The notes under the pieces were generated by a model that was not told the DNA's origin, ran no database searches, and worked only from the letters and a program-made list of their open reading frames with translations. The position numbers and the translations under genes were made by a program. DNA of 64,000 nucleotides from contig CAJNDS010002712.1 in assembly GCA_905221605.1 (NCBI GenBank), forward strand, positions 448,501-512,500. The letters run 5' to 3'. This document shows positions 45,526 through 56,339 of the stretch, one piece after another. Positions within the stretch are counted from its first letter, which is position 1. Each line of letters opens with the position of its first letter. The stretch is from Symbiodinium natans (Eukaryota > Sar > Dinophyceae > Suessiales > Symbiodiniaceae).

Positions 45526-48123
45526 ATGGCATCCCAAGATGTTGATGATGTTGACCTTGCCTTCCCGAAGGAGAGTGGCGACCTGATTCAGGCCAATGGC
45601 GAAGCTTCAGCCCCCGAAAGGTCAGAAGAACAGCTGGCTACTTCTAGGACTGTAGGCGTCGTGGAGATTCGCAACCCAGAGCTTCTTCGCACAATCCCGG
45701 TCCCGGAGGAGATTGGCGATCCGGTTTGCGCCATTGAAAAAGCTTCAGCCGCCGAAAGGTCAGAAGAACAGCTGGCTACGGCTAGGATTGTGGGCGTCGT
45801 TTCCGGCATGGAGCTCCGCAACCCAGAACTTCTTCGCGCCGTGCCGGCTTGGGTGGTGCTGAGACAGCTTGGGCAAGTACTCCGGGACACGTCGAGCGAC
45901 CCGGCCAAGCTGTATTCGCTGAGTGAGCAGGTGCCTTTCATCAAAGAGTTTTGGTCCCACAGCTGGCATGGGAACCGGTTCATGAAGATCTGGCTGCTGC
46001 TCATTCTCAAGAATGGCTGCCCTGCAGTTTTCGTGGGCGGCCTCGTCTCCTTCCTTGCGGCATTCCTGTCGTATCTGGACATCCTCCCGGGGTGGTACAA
46101 GGTGCCCCGAATCCAAGGACCAGGCTACTCCGGCGAGTTCAGGCACAGCCCCTGGGGCCTCGTGAGCGGCCTTGTAGCCGCCTTTGTGACGCTGCTTCTG
46201 TGGCGATCTGGAGACCCAGTGTTTCTGGATCGGGTTTGCATCCATCAGGGAAACGAAGTCTTGAAGGCTCAGGCCATTTTGCAGCTTGGCGCCCTCTTGA
46301 AAGGCTCCAGGACCCTCGTGGTGGTCTGGGACCCGACGTACCTCTCCAGGCGTGGCAGTTTTTGACTTTTGGGGGGGTGGACAAGCCCACGTTCGGCATC
46401 GGGGCAGCTGTAGAGTGGGGATGATTGAAGTATATGATTTTTATATTGCTTCTTTTTGGCTTGTGATTTTCGTAGTGTATGTTTTTTTTGTGCGAGTTTC
46501 AGCATCCTAACGACCTGACCTAGGTTCGTTCTGGCGGGGAGCGGGAGGGGGGGACGTCGTATTTTCCAGTCTTAATTCGGGGGCAAAAGGGCCTGAAAAC
46601 AAACGGAAGGCTTCCCAGAACCGTCGTTTGGCAATGTTTTTACTGTTAAAAACTCCGTGACTACTCTTCCCAATCAGCGGGTTGGAGAGGATCTTCCCGG
46701 CAAAGGCGCCATCTTCTCCCATCGCTGCTAGATCACAAAATGCTTTGAAATCTTCAGTTCTGCTCCCGTGCGAAATTCGCACAACGGTCAAAGTCTTGAG
46801 CCGTCCGGACATGTGGCTGCTCTTGGACAAGTGAATAAGAGGTAAGCCTGCGGAGGAACAGTGCGAGAAAGTGCACTACATGTTTCACCGCAACAGGAAC
46901 CACAGCAGCAACAGCAACAACCAACAACAACATCAACAGCAATGTCCATAGTGACAACCATGAAGACGTCGAGCCAATGACATTTTCGAGATTTCTAGAC
47001 GCCTTGACTAGCGGTTACCCGACACTTGTGGCAGGGTGCAGTCATGCCATACATACACATACACATACACAGACACAGACACATTCGCATACACATATAC
47101 ATATACATATAATTATACCGTCTACATTATACATATACATATACATTTACATATACATATGCATATACACATATACATCTACATATCCATATGAATATGC
47201 ATACACATTCAACCACCTGTTCCAGGCTATGGTGTGTGTTCGAGCTCGCGGCATTTTTTCACAGCCACAAAGCAGACGGGCGATCGAAGCTTGTGATCAA
47301 GCACGTTGCCCTAGCACCGTTTGTGTGCTTTATGGTGATGCAGACGTCAATTTTGATGATTATGGAGATCTCTTTGCCCACAAGTGATCTTTTCATCCTT
47401 TTGAGGGCGGTGTATGTTTGTGGAGTGACGGTGCTATTCAGTCACTTTCTTCTAAAATTCTGGCACGACGTCGCTGTTGCCGAGCAGCAATTTCGCAGGT
47501 TCAGCTGGCATGCGGTCACTTGTGCGTGCTGCGCGGCAAATCACCGTGCTGCAAATGGAACACGCATTCCATGCGACCGGGCCATCCTGGAGAAATGCGT
47601 CGTGCAGTGGTTCGGCTCTGTGGAGGCTTTGGAGGCATGCGTGCGGAATGAAATCTGTGATGCTTTCGTCGCCCAAGTTAGTGGCGGCTTTCCTTTCGGG
47701 TATTTTTGGCTCCTGGTTGGCAACTTCGGCGTTTGGTATGGCCACGCGGACTTTTTTGCAGCACGGATGCACGGAGGTGCGCACGGGTATGCCGCCTCCC
47801 TCCTGGTCACAACGGTGGCGTGGTGGCTGTGGGTGGTGCCGACTAACCACCTCATCTTCAGCAGGGTGGCACGATGGATGCAGAGGAAGCAGCAGGAGAA
47901 GCTTAGTGCTCCCGTTTTGTGCGCTGTAAAGTGTACGGGGTACTTTGCGAATATTCTGAATTCCGGCATTGCGTTCCTGTACCAGTCGTGGTGCTACGCT
48001 GTCCTCCTTGACCCCGTTCTTGGAGGCATTGCATTTGCGGGGACCGCCCTTCTCTGCGCAGCCTTGTCATATCGACGGCTTGCAGCCCGAGACGAGTTCA
48101 GTACCACAAATGTGGGTTCTTGA
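45526..48123 (+). CDS. HET/TIR-like polytopic membrane protein, tandem copy 1
   Basis: Two exons, 45526-46349 and 47226-48123, separated by a GC-AG intron, join in phase to 573 residues. The start is the ATG preceding ASQDV, conserved in all three copies. Residues 1-105 contain two copies of a module ending VVSGMELRNPELLR. Exon 1 ends in a cytosolic-looking segment FLDRVCIHQ...VVVWDPTYLSR, completed by LWCVFELAAF from exon 2 (about residues 232-285). This order (Asp, Cys-Ile-x-Gln, Trp, Arg-x-Trp-Cys-x-x-Glu-Leu) resembles the C-terminal half of HET and TIR domains. Hydrophobic helices flank it: two in exon 1 (around KNGCPAVFVGGLVSFLAAFL and LVSGLVAAFVTLLLW) and about five in exon 2. Between them is a Cys/His patch (CACCAANH, IPCDR) and WFGSVEALEACV. 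Role unknown. HET/TIR relatives act in signalling or NAD cleavage, but no catalytic Glu can be assigned. Confidence 0.85.
47044..47212. repeat. Dinucleotide-rich ACATAT block in intron
   Basis: ACATACACATACAC passes into ATACATATACATAT just before the exon 2 acceptor of copy 1. Copy 2 lacks it, which explains most of the intron-length difference (876 versus 718 bp). Confidence 0.85.
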
Positions 48124-49020
48124 ACCCATCAAACTTCTGGTCGAAGCGTTTCGCCTGCAGCCCTGACAAACGGGCCTTCAAGTGTTTCAAGTATGTCAGA
48201 AGAATGGGTGGCAGTGTCTCGAGCGGCTTGTACTCACACCCACAAAAACTCACGAACCCTGAGCCCGCACTTGCCGTCGTTGACCTCACGCCGGCCGGAA
48301 ATCTGAACTTTAAAACGCTGACTTGTGCACGTTGTGCCGGCATTTGCTGAAGGCATGCCGACATCGAAGAACAGAAGCTAGTTAAAAGCCCGAATCCTGT
48401 GAGGCTCTGAACCCAGCAGCGTTCGCATCATGCCAATGTCTTGTGCAAATCTCACAGTGGCAGTGCCATGATCCTTCTGGCACGACATGCTTTTGAAGCC
48501 TCACCCACCCAGGAGCACAACGGTCCAATACACCAAGACCGTAGAGAACGCAATCCTCAAAGACGTCTTTGATTTCTTCCATTCGATTCATAGTTATAAC
48601 ACACTGTTTAGCGTAATGACTACCTCATGCAACCCCCCTCAACCCTCCCCCCCCAAAAAAAAGCGAAAAATAAAACTAAACAAAGGCGCTCTCAAGCGCA
48701 GAGAGACTGTGAGCATCAGTTTTCTTGATGCATACTTCTGACTAATCTGATACTTGCGCTTGGGCTGTAGCATCATCTGCCATCTGGTGCGCACGCGGAT
48801 GGTGCGGGGTCTGTCTGCGGGATGACGTGTGATCAGATTTTTCTTCCAGTTCTTATCGACGTGAAAACCTGGGGGTGAACCACATGGCAGGGCGCCAGAG
48901 AGTCGTGCATGGACTGCCAGCCGGCCAGGCAGATGGGGGCAGGAGACATGGTTCTACTTCGGGCACAGACTCGCATGTATAGACGTGGATAAGGCAACTG
49001 TCACAGCATGCCGGCTTTTA
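48124..49020. other. Spacer between tandem copies 1 and 2
   Basis: The first 500 bp share patches with the regions after copies 2 and 3 (CGTTTCGCCTGCAGCCCT-type and AAAAGCCCGAATCC motifs), so the 3' flank was duplicated too. 48650-48690 is A-rich. No gene was found. Confidence 0.55.
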
Positions 49021-49360
49021 GGTACACATTCGAAGCCCACATGCTGCATAGTCTGTCGGGTGCATTGTCTTGAGGCGTCCTATGGCGCGTCTTGAACAGC
49101 ATAGGCCGCACAGGCATGTGGCAAGGCTAACTATGCATGCGTTGGTAAGAGCTTTGGTTCTTTGTGACGAGCCGGCATGGCAGAATCTGTCGAACCGCGG
49201 CCATTCCGCACTGATGTATTCTAGGGGCGGCAGGAAAGGAAGACAACCGCAAGCTCCCAACCCCATGAGAGAATGAGTAACTGTGGTTCCACGGGTTTCT
49301 TCATAGGTAGCCCACCGTGTGAGTCTACAATTAGGGTATCCCGTGCCGTCGGCGCCGCCC

Positions 49361-51944
49361 ATGGCATCCCAAGATGTTCATTATTATGTAAACATTGCCG
49401 TGGAGGAGCGTGGCGACCTGATTCAGGCCATTGGCGAAGCTTCAGCTGCCCAAAGGTCAGAAGAACAGGCAAGGATTGTGGGCATCGTTTCTGGAACGGA
49501 ACTCCGCAACCCAGAACTTCTTCGCACTATCCCGGTCCCTGAGGAGAGTGGCGAGACGGTTCAGGCCAATGGTGAAGCTTCAGTCCCCGCAAAATCAGAA
49601 GAAGAGCTGGCTACTTCAAGGATTGTGGGCGTCGTTTCCGGCATGGAGCTCCGCAACCCAGAACAACCTCGCGCCGTCCTGGTCCCGGATCCGGTTCCGG
49701 GCATTAGCGAAGCTTCAGCTGCCGCAAGGTCAGAAGAACAGCTGGCTACGGCTACGGCCAGGATTGTGGGCGTCGTTTCTGGCATGAAGCTCCGCAACCC
49801 AGAACTTCTTCGCGCCGTGCCGGCTTGGGTGGTGCTGAGACAGCTTGGGCAAGTACTCCGGGACACGTCGAGCGACCCGGCCAAGCTGTATTCGCTGAGT
49901 GAGCAGGTGCCCTTCATCAAAGAGTTTTGGTCCCACAGCTGGCATGGGAGCCGGTTCATGAAGATCTGGCTGCTGCTTGTTCTCAAGAATGGCTGTCCTG
50001 CAGTTTGCGTGGGCATCCTCGTCGCCTTCCTTGCGGCATTCCTATCGTATCTGGACATCCTCCCGGGGTGGTACAAGGTGCACTACTCCGGTGAGTTCAA
50101 GCACAGCCCCTGGGCCATGGTGAGCGGCGTTGTTGCCTCGTTGGTGACGCTGCTTCTGTGGCGGCCTGGGGGCCCAGTGTTTCTGGATCGGGTTTGCATC
50201 CATCAGGGGGACGAAGTCTTGAAGTCCCAGGCCATTTTGCAGCTTGGCGCCTTCCTGAAAAGCTCCAGGACCCTCGTGGTGGTCTGGGACCCGACGTACC
50301 TCTCCAGGCGGCCAGGCTTTAGCAGCACCCTTCTGTGGCAGTTTTAGGGGTCCCGCCGAGTTCCTGCAGTGCCCACCTCCAGACAGCAATATGAAGACAA
50401 ATGCGACCCGTACAAACAATACAAAAACACAATGGACCAACATTCGACAACCACAATCTAAAGAAGCGACGTGAAAATCACCTACCCGATGCCGGAGCCA
50501 TGCCGGCTTCGCCGCAAGCTCCTGTTTTGGGCCTCGGCGTCTCTGAGTTCCACACTCCAAGGATCATCGGTGGGACCTTCTGCGGGATTCTCTATGGGCA
50601 GGCAGGCCAACGAAACCGGGTGTGATTTTTCGCAGTTTCTGCTGGTGGGCCCATCCGAGGGTGTGCCCTCCACGGCTGCGTGGGAAATCCGTTATCATGA
50701 GCTTTCTTGCGGGTTTTAGCATCCTGGCGACCCTGCCACTTTTCACGGCCAAGTTTTTCTCCCGGGGTGGGGGGGGGCGGGGGGAGGCCGGATCTTCCCG
50801 GCAAATCTTCAGCTTTGCTACTGTGCGTGCCAATGCAAAGACTGGAGCGGTCCGGACATGTGGCTGTTCCTGTCAGGACGAGTCCTAAGAGCTAAGCTTG
50901 GGGAGGAAAAGTGCAATAAAGTGCAATACATTCTTCACACCACAACAGAAACCACGGCTGCAACAGCAACAACCAATGCCAGCAGCATCAACAGCAACGT
51001 GAACAGTGAGAACCATCTGTTCCAGGCTATGGTGTGTGTTCGAGCTCGCGGCATTTTTTCACAGCCACAAAGCAGACGGGCGATCGAAGCTTGTAATCAA
51101 GCACGTTGCCCTAGCACCGTTTATGTGCTTTATGGTGACGCAGACGGCAGTTATGATGGTTCTGGAGATTTGCTTGCCCACAAGTGATCTTTTCCTCCTC
51201 GTGAGGGTGGTGTACGTTTGTGGAGTGACGGTGCTATTCACTCACTTTCTTGTAAAATTCTGGCACGATGTCGCTGTTGCCGAGCAGCAATTTCGCAGAT
51301 TCAGCTGGCATGCGGTCACTTGTGAGTGCTGCGCTGCAAATCACCGTGCTGCAAATGGAAATCGCATTCCATGCGACCGGGTCATCCTGGAGAAATGCGT
51401 CGTGCGGTGGTTCGGCTCTGTGGAGGCTTTGGAGGCATGCGTGCGGAACAAAATCTGTGATACTTTCGTCGCGCAGGTCAGTGGCGGCTTTCCTTTTGGG
51501 TATTTTTGGCTCGTTGGTGGCAACTTCGGCGTTTGGTATGGCCACGCGGACTTTTTTGCAGCACGGATGCATGGAGGTGACCGGTGGTATGCCGCCTCCC
51601 TCCTGGTCACAACGGTGGCGTGGTGGCTGTGGGTGGTGCCGACTAACCACCTCATCTTCAGCAGGGTGGCACGATGGATGCAGAGGAAACAGCAGGAGAA
51701 GCTTAGTGCTCCCGTTTTGTACGCCGTCAAGTGCGCGGGGTACTTTGCGAACATTGTGAACTCTAACATTCCCTTCCTTTACCAGGGGGGGTGCTACACC
51801 GTCCTCGGCGACCCCGTTCTTGCAGCCGTTGTATTTGCGGGGACCGCCCTTCTCTTCGCAGCCTTGTCATATCAATGGCTTGCCAACCCGACACATGGAT
51901 CTGTCCTGCCGTGCCTTAAGAACCCTTCAAGTCTTAAGACCTGA
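49361..51944 (+). CDS. HET/TIR-like polytopic membrane protein, tandem copy 2
   Basis: Exons 49361-50307 and 51026-51944 join in phase (GC-AG intron, 718 bp) to 621 residues, the longest copy. The N-terminus carries three copies of the roughly 40-residue module (SEEQ...RIVGVVSGMELRNPE), one more than copy 1. The rest is collinear with copy 1: WDPTYLSR joined to LWCVFELAAF at the intron, two plus about five hydrophobic helices, the Cys/His patch (CECCAANH, IPCDRVILEKC) and WFGSVEALEACV. It lacks a short PQIQGPG-type insert between helices 1 and 2 that the other two copies have. The C-terminus differs, ending in PSSLKT. No stop or frameshift interrupts it, so it is presumably functional. Confidence 0.85.
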
Positions 51945-53129
51945 AGATCCTCGACCAATTTGGTCCTGGAGCTGGCGCGACTTTGCCCTCTGGGGCTGCA
52001 CGCGGGTTAGATCCGGTTTTTCATGATAGGGAGATCCCCGACTGCAACGTGCATCACGGTTGTGGGTTCCCGAACTGTTTAAAGAGTTCCAGTCACTACG
52101 TTTCACCAGTCCCTCCCTGCAAATTCTCAGACGGGCCTCTCAAGATGGGGCAGTTTGCACAGTGGAAACTCCGACTCAGCCGAGCACGTGCAAATTGCAT
52201 GCGACATGCGTGCTTGCGTTCAGTGAGAGAGTTGCTCCATGTTGCTCTGCTTGTACTTGGTCCTCCCCCCATGCCACCCCCCCATGCCCACACCATCCCA
52301 CACCCAAAAGCCTAAACCCGAGATCACGGACCCTGACCCCGCACCTGCTGTCGTTGACAGGCTCGCGTGCTGGGAGCTCAAGAGGCCAGCCTCGGATGCA
52401 AGCCCTCCTATAATCAGCCCTCCTACTTGGAGGTTCATGCTGCTTTTTGAGCATCAGAGAGCCCCCAAATCCCATCAGGACATGCTGTCTATGAACGTTC
52501 TCAAAACTATTCAAAAGCCCGAATCCCCCGAGACATTCCGAGACTAGGCCCAGCACTTGCTAGTCATATCATGCCATCCCTTTTCACTAAGCCCCATGAA
52601 GGGCAGAGAGGCCTTGCTGCGATCAGCACCTTTAGAAGAACCTTTCGACTTTCGTCTACGTGGTCTCGGAGACCCAAAAGCCCAGAGTAGCAAGGCCATA
52701 AGAGCGCAAACGCTGGTATGGGCTTGTTTCGTGGCAAAGCTAGTGTTTGGGTCATGCTGTGGCGGTGACTTTTGTCAGATCCACGGTCACCTCGTTCATT
52801 GTTCATGTGCCATGTTGAAATTAAATGGCTTGACTCGGCACTTGAGCTACAATGGTGCTGTGACATGCGTGCGCGCTGATGGACCGGAGCAGCTCAAATC
52901 GTTTCGACTTTTGTTCTAGACCATGTGTTATGGTTGTATATACATATACAACGCTGAGACACGTGCCAAAACATTCATGTATACACAAATATGGTAGCAT
53001 ACATATATATATATATGTATGCACACGTCTCTAATTATTCTGTCCTTACGAGCACAGAATCATCGAAGTCCATGTGCTGCGTAGTTTATGCGAGAGTCAA
53101 GAGTGCCTCCCGTGTCGCCGGCGAAGCCC
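51945..53129. other. Spacer between tandem copies 2 and 3
   Basis: Contains 3' flanking sequence homologous to that of copy 1, then AT-rich sequence with a TATATATA run near 53000-53020, and a short upstream segment related to those of copies 1 and 2. No independent gene was found. Confidence 0.5.
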
Positions 53130-56100
53130 ATGGCATCCCGGGATGCTGATGATGTTGGAATTGTGCCGGAGTTCAGCGGCGATCCGACTCAAGCCAGTGG
53201 CGAAGCTTCAGTCGCTGAAGGGTCAGGAGAACAGCGAATCATTGCAAATATCGTGGGCGTCGTTTCCGGCATGGAGCTCCGCAACCCGGAACTTCTTCGC
53301 GCTGTCCCGGCGTGGGTGGTGCTGAGACAGCTTGGGCAAGTGCTCCGGAACAGGTCAAGCGACCCCGCCAAGCTGTATTCGCTGAGTGTGCAGGTGCCCT
53401 TCATCAAAGAGTTTTGGTCCCACAGCTGGCATGGGAGCCGGTTCATGAAGATCTGGCTGCTGCTTGTTCTCAAGAATGGCTGTCCTGCAGTTTGCGTGGG
53501 CATCCTCGTCGCCTTCCTTGCGGCATTCCTGTCGTATCTGGACATCCTCCCGGGGTGGTACAAGGTGCCCCAAATCCAAGGACCAGGCTACTCCGGTGAG
53601 TTCAGGCACAGCCCCTGGGCCCTCGTGAGCGGCGTTGTTGCCTCGTTGGTGACGCTGCTTCTGTGGCGATCTAGGGACCGAGTGTTCCTCGACCGGGTTT
53701 GCATCCATCAGGGGGACGAAGACTTGAAGGCCCAGGCCATGTTGCAGCTTGGTGCCCTCTTGAAAGGCTCCAGGACCCTCGTGGTGGTCTGGGACCCGAC
53801 GTACCTCTCCAGGCAGCCAGGCTTTGACAGCATCATCTCGAGTAACTAGAGGTTTCGTTCGGCGCCAGTTTGAACTACATGCCCATTTCGCGATCAAGAC
53901 ATAGCACTAATTACTCTCGCCAACTACCAGTACACTACTGAGTCAAGGGCGATCGAAAGGCTTGGATAACCGATGCCTTGTGGAGCCGTTCGTTTGATTT
54001 CTCTGCCCTTTGCCTTGCAAGCATTGTTGATCAGCAGCGGGGAAGTCTTCCCCGACATGCCCTGCCTAAGCTGTCTGCGCCCGGGGATGACTTGAGGCGC
54101 TTTCGCCACTTCAAGTTGTGCCCCCCATTTGTGCATGATTCAACGAAAAAATTATCTTTCGCGACATGTTTTCGTATGTACTGTATGTAATGTATGTAAT
54201 GTATGCAATGTATGCAATGTATGTAATGTATGTAGTGTACGTAATGCATGTAGTGTATGTGATGTATGAAATGTATGTAATGCATGGAATGTATGTAATG
54301 TATGTAATGTATGTAATGTATGTAATGTATGTAATGTATGTAATGTATGTAATGTATGTAATGTATGTAATGTATGTAATGTATGTAATGTATGTAATGT
54401 ATGTAATGTATGCAACGTATGTACTGTGAGTATTGTTTGCATTGTATGTAGCGTCGGTAATGTAGGTAACGCATGTAACGTATGTAATGGATGTAATTTA
54501 TGTAGTGTATGTAACGTATGTAACGTATGTAACGTATGTAATGTATGCAATGTAATGTATGTAGTGTATGTAATTAATGTATTTATGTACATATGTACGT
54601 ATGTAGTTATTTATGTCATTATGCATGTCTGTTTTTTATGTATGAATGAATGAATGTATGTATGTATGTATATAACGTATGTAATGTATGCCATGTAATG
54701 TATGCATGTAATGTATGTAATGTAATTTCATGTAATGTAATGCAATGCAATGTAATGCAACGTAATGTAATGTAATGTAATGTAATGTAATGTAATGTCA
54801 TGTAATGATGTAATGTAAGATTGTATGTGTGTATGTATGTATGCATGTATGTACGTATGCATGCCTGCACACATAAATTGTTATCTTGATCGTCGTTCAG
54901 TATTCAAGCAAACTCCTTTAATATAAGCTCATCAATCAAGCCCATTTTGCCAATCCACTTGTGCAAGGTCATCATTTGTTTTTCTCACTTTGTGGTCATT
55001 CTTTTCCGCAGCATGATTTCAAGAACCCATCCGCAGACCCGTGCAGGGTGTGACGCCCCAAAGAGATACCGCAAAGACCGGTGCCTTGTGGCAGTCAAAG
55101 TCAGCCCAAACAGGCCAGTGTATAATTCTTGCTACCAAGCAAAAGTGCAGTCGGGAAAGGCCTTGAGGCCACTGGGGATCCCGGCCAGCCAGCACCCTGC
55201 GCGCATCCAGCCCGCCAAAGAAGAGGCTCAAAGCATGAACCATCCGTGAACGGGCCTCTGGAAACTAGACCAGACGCCTAAAGTCTCAAGCCCTAAGTCC
55301 TAAGAGCTCCTAAGCCTTGTCATTACTATGCCCGCAACCCGACGAAATCTACCCCAACATTGAAGAGGTCTGATGTCTGGTTGTCACTCAAGTAATCTAC
55401 TTATGGACTCGCCAGCGTCTACCCAAAACAATGTTTGTTTTTGCCAGGCTATGGTGCGTGTTCGAGCTAGCGGCATTCTTTCACAGCCACAAAGAAGACG
55501 GGCGATCGAAGCTTGTGATCAAGCACGTTGCCCTTGCACCGTACACGCTCATTATGATGACATACGTGGCCGGGTTGATGGCTATGGATATCTGCTTGCC
55601 CTCAACTGCCTTCTTCCTCCTGATACGGGTGGTGTACATCTGCGGCGTGACCTTGCTATTCACTCATTTGTTTGAACGTTTCTGGCACGATGTCTCCGTG
55701 GCCGAGCAGCAATTTCGAACTTTCAGTTGGCAAAATCTCAAGTGTCATTGCTGCTCGGTAGATCACGTGCGGGATGGCGAGCGCATGCCGTGTGACCGGG
55801 TCATCCTGGAGAATTGCATCGTGCAGTGGTTCGGCTCTGTGGAGGCATTGGAGGCATGCGTGCGGCACAAAGTCTGTGATACTTTCGTCGCCCAGGTCAG
55901 TGGCGGCTTCCCGTTTGGATATTTTTGGCTTCTTGGGGGCAATTATGTCGTTTGGTGTGGCCAGGCCGACTTTGTTGCGGCACGGGCCCATGGAGGTGCG
56001 CACCGGTATGCCACTTCCCTCCTGATAACAACAGCGGCATGGTGGCTGTGGGTGTCGCCAAATATGCACCTCCTCTTGAGCAGGATCGCACGATGGATGC

Positions 56101-56339
56101 AGAGGAAAGGGCATGAGAAGAGTAGTGTTTCAGCTTGTTACGCCATCAAGTGTGCGGGGTACTCTGTGAACCTTTTAAACTTTGGCCTTCCATTCGTGTA
56201 TCAAAGGTGGTGCCACGGTTTCCTCCTCGACCCCGTTTTTGCAAGCTCAGCTTTTGCAGGGACAACCTTGCTTGTTGCAGCCCTGTCATATCGATGGTTT
56301 GCCAACCCAGGGGCATGGCTCGACCCTGTCGTGCCTTAA
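53130..56339 (+). CDS. HET/TIR-like polytopic membrane protein, tandem copy 3
   Basis: Exons 53130-53812 and 55448-56339 join in phase to 524 residues. The GC-AG intron (1635 bp) interrupts the same Arg codon as in copies 1 and 2 but is expanded by a 9-bp ATGTATGTA satellite. An in-frame ATG at 53088 also exists; 53130 is chosen because it aligns with the other copies. Only one N-terminal module is present (IVGVVSGMELRNPELLRAVP). Exon 1 is otherwise very close to the others, whereas exon 2 is the most diverged (CHCCSVDHV, MPCDRVILENC, shorter loops, end LDPVVP). The HET/TIR-like motif, WFGSVEALEACV and hydrophobic helices are all kept, so it appears intact. Confidence 0.85.
54163..54870. repeat. 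ATGTATGTA satellite in intron of copy 3
   Basis: A regular 9-bp period (ATGTATGTA) at 54163-54430 degrades into ATGTA/ATGTAAC variants to about 54560, then resumes with AATGT-rich sequence at 54640-54870. The long Met-Tyr-Val and His-Thr-Leu frames here are artefacts of the period. Confidence 0.9.

Noticed and set aside
45588-46245. - strand frames opposite the HET/TIR-like exon 1 (also 49561-50076 and 53189-53563)
   Set aside because: Shadow frames. They recur in all three copies only because the + strand exon is conserved.
47500-47969. Frames in other registers over exon 2 of the tandem genes
   Set aside because: The frame that joins to exon 1 and keeps hydrophobic helices and WFGS in all three copies is the real one.
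54031-54592. Long frames of His-Thr-Leu, Met-Tyr-Val or Ile-His-Tyr repeats
   Set aside because: Artefacts of the ATGTATGTA satellite inside the intron of tandem copy 3.
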